A DNA stretch of 5,050 nt from Halieaceae bacterium. GTDB taxonomy: Bacteria > Pseudomonadota > Gammaproteobacteria > Pseudomonadales > Halieaceae. This document shows, one piece after another, positions 5,036-5,050 of this stretch. A program made the position numbers and the translations under genes. The notes under the pieces were generated by a model, which saw only the letters and a program-made list of their open reading frames with translations, was not told where the DNA came from and did not search any database. Each line of letters begins with the position of its first letter. Position 1 is the stretch's first letter. The stretch spans positions 1-5,050 of the forward strand of contig QXYP01000313.1 in assembly GCA_009886815.1 (NCBI GenBank), read 5' to 3'.

Positions 5036-5050
5036 CGGCCCACGCGGCCG
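5036..5050. repeat. GC-rich hairpin at the window edge
   Basis: CGGCC (5036-5040) and GGCCG (5046-5050) form a 5-bp GC stem with a 5-nt loop, right after the terminator at 5007-5030. The window ends here, so any extension or tail cannot be seen. Confidence 0.3.

Larger units (their letters stand above)
4162..5050. other. 889-nt region without a convincing protein gene
   Basis: No reading frame here resembles a known protein. Two overlapping minus-strand frames between 4121 and 4415 lack ribosome binding sites and family-like composition, and one of them runs into rmf. What the region does hold is RNA- or DNA-level structure: an AT-rich dyad block at about 4415-4465, a plus-strand terminator at 4542-4576, a nested hairpin at 4749-4793, and a second plus-strand terminator at 5007-5030. 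The stretch 4162-4415 should include the rmf promoter and leader, but no good -35/-10 pair was found. No tRNA, tmRNA, RNase P RNA or 6S RNA signature was recognised. Confidence 0.7.

Noticed and set aside
4986..5050. Plus-strand frame starting ATG TCT TGC, open to the window edge
   Set aside because: It has no Shine-Dalgarno and runs through the clean terminator at 5007-5030.

Overview
The window looks like gammaproteobacterial chromosome. The main evidence is a ribosome modulation factor gene (rmf), a family largely confined to Gammaproteobacteria, next to a MoxR/DUF58/DUF4381/von Willebrand factor A (VWA) cluster in the order usual for that group. Base composition is moderate, with no sign of plasmid, phage or insertion-sequence sequence. 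A free-living or marine lineage is plausible, but that is inference.

Positions 1-3794 hold a tightly packed leftward operon of five genes, all on the minus strand: moxR-type AAA+ ATPase (3794-2838), DUF58 protein (2835-1912), DUF4381 membrane protein (1908-1435), VWA membrane protein of BatA type (1438-440) and a second VWA protein of BatB type (447-1, cut by the window edge). Junctions are +2 nt, +3 nt, a 4-nt overlap and an 8-nt overlap, so translation is probably coupled. In this widespread system the MoxR ATPase is thought to act as a chaperone-like remodeller. DUF58 and the membrane-anchored VWA proteins are its partners, with metal-ion-dependent adhesion sites (MIDAS) facing the periplasm. 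Its exact substrate is not known from sequence.

Upstream of moxR on the same strand, across a 163-nt gap, lies rmf (4161-3958). It encodes a small ribosome-hibernation protein with a strong Shine-Dalgarno site and a C-terminal tail longer than that of the E. coli protein.

The last 889 nt (4162-5050) contain no convincing protein gene. They hold an AT-rich block dense in dyads (about 4415-4465), a good plus-strand intrinsic terminator (4542-4576), a nested long-range hairpin (4749-4793) with an alternative pairing partner, and a second, very clean plus-strand terminator (5007-5030) preceded by mutually exclusive stems. This suggests one or two plus-strand non-coding RNAs or an attenuated leader, diverging from rmf. 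No known RNA family was recognised. This stretch is the most interesting part of the window; the protein genes belong to known families.
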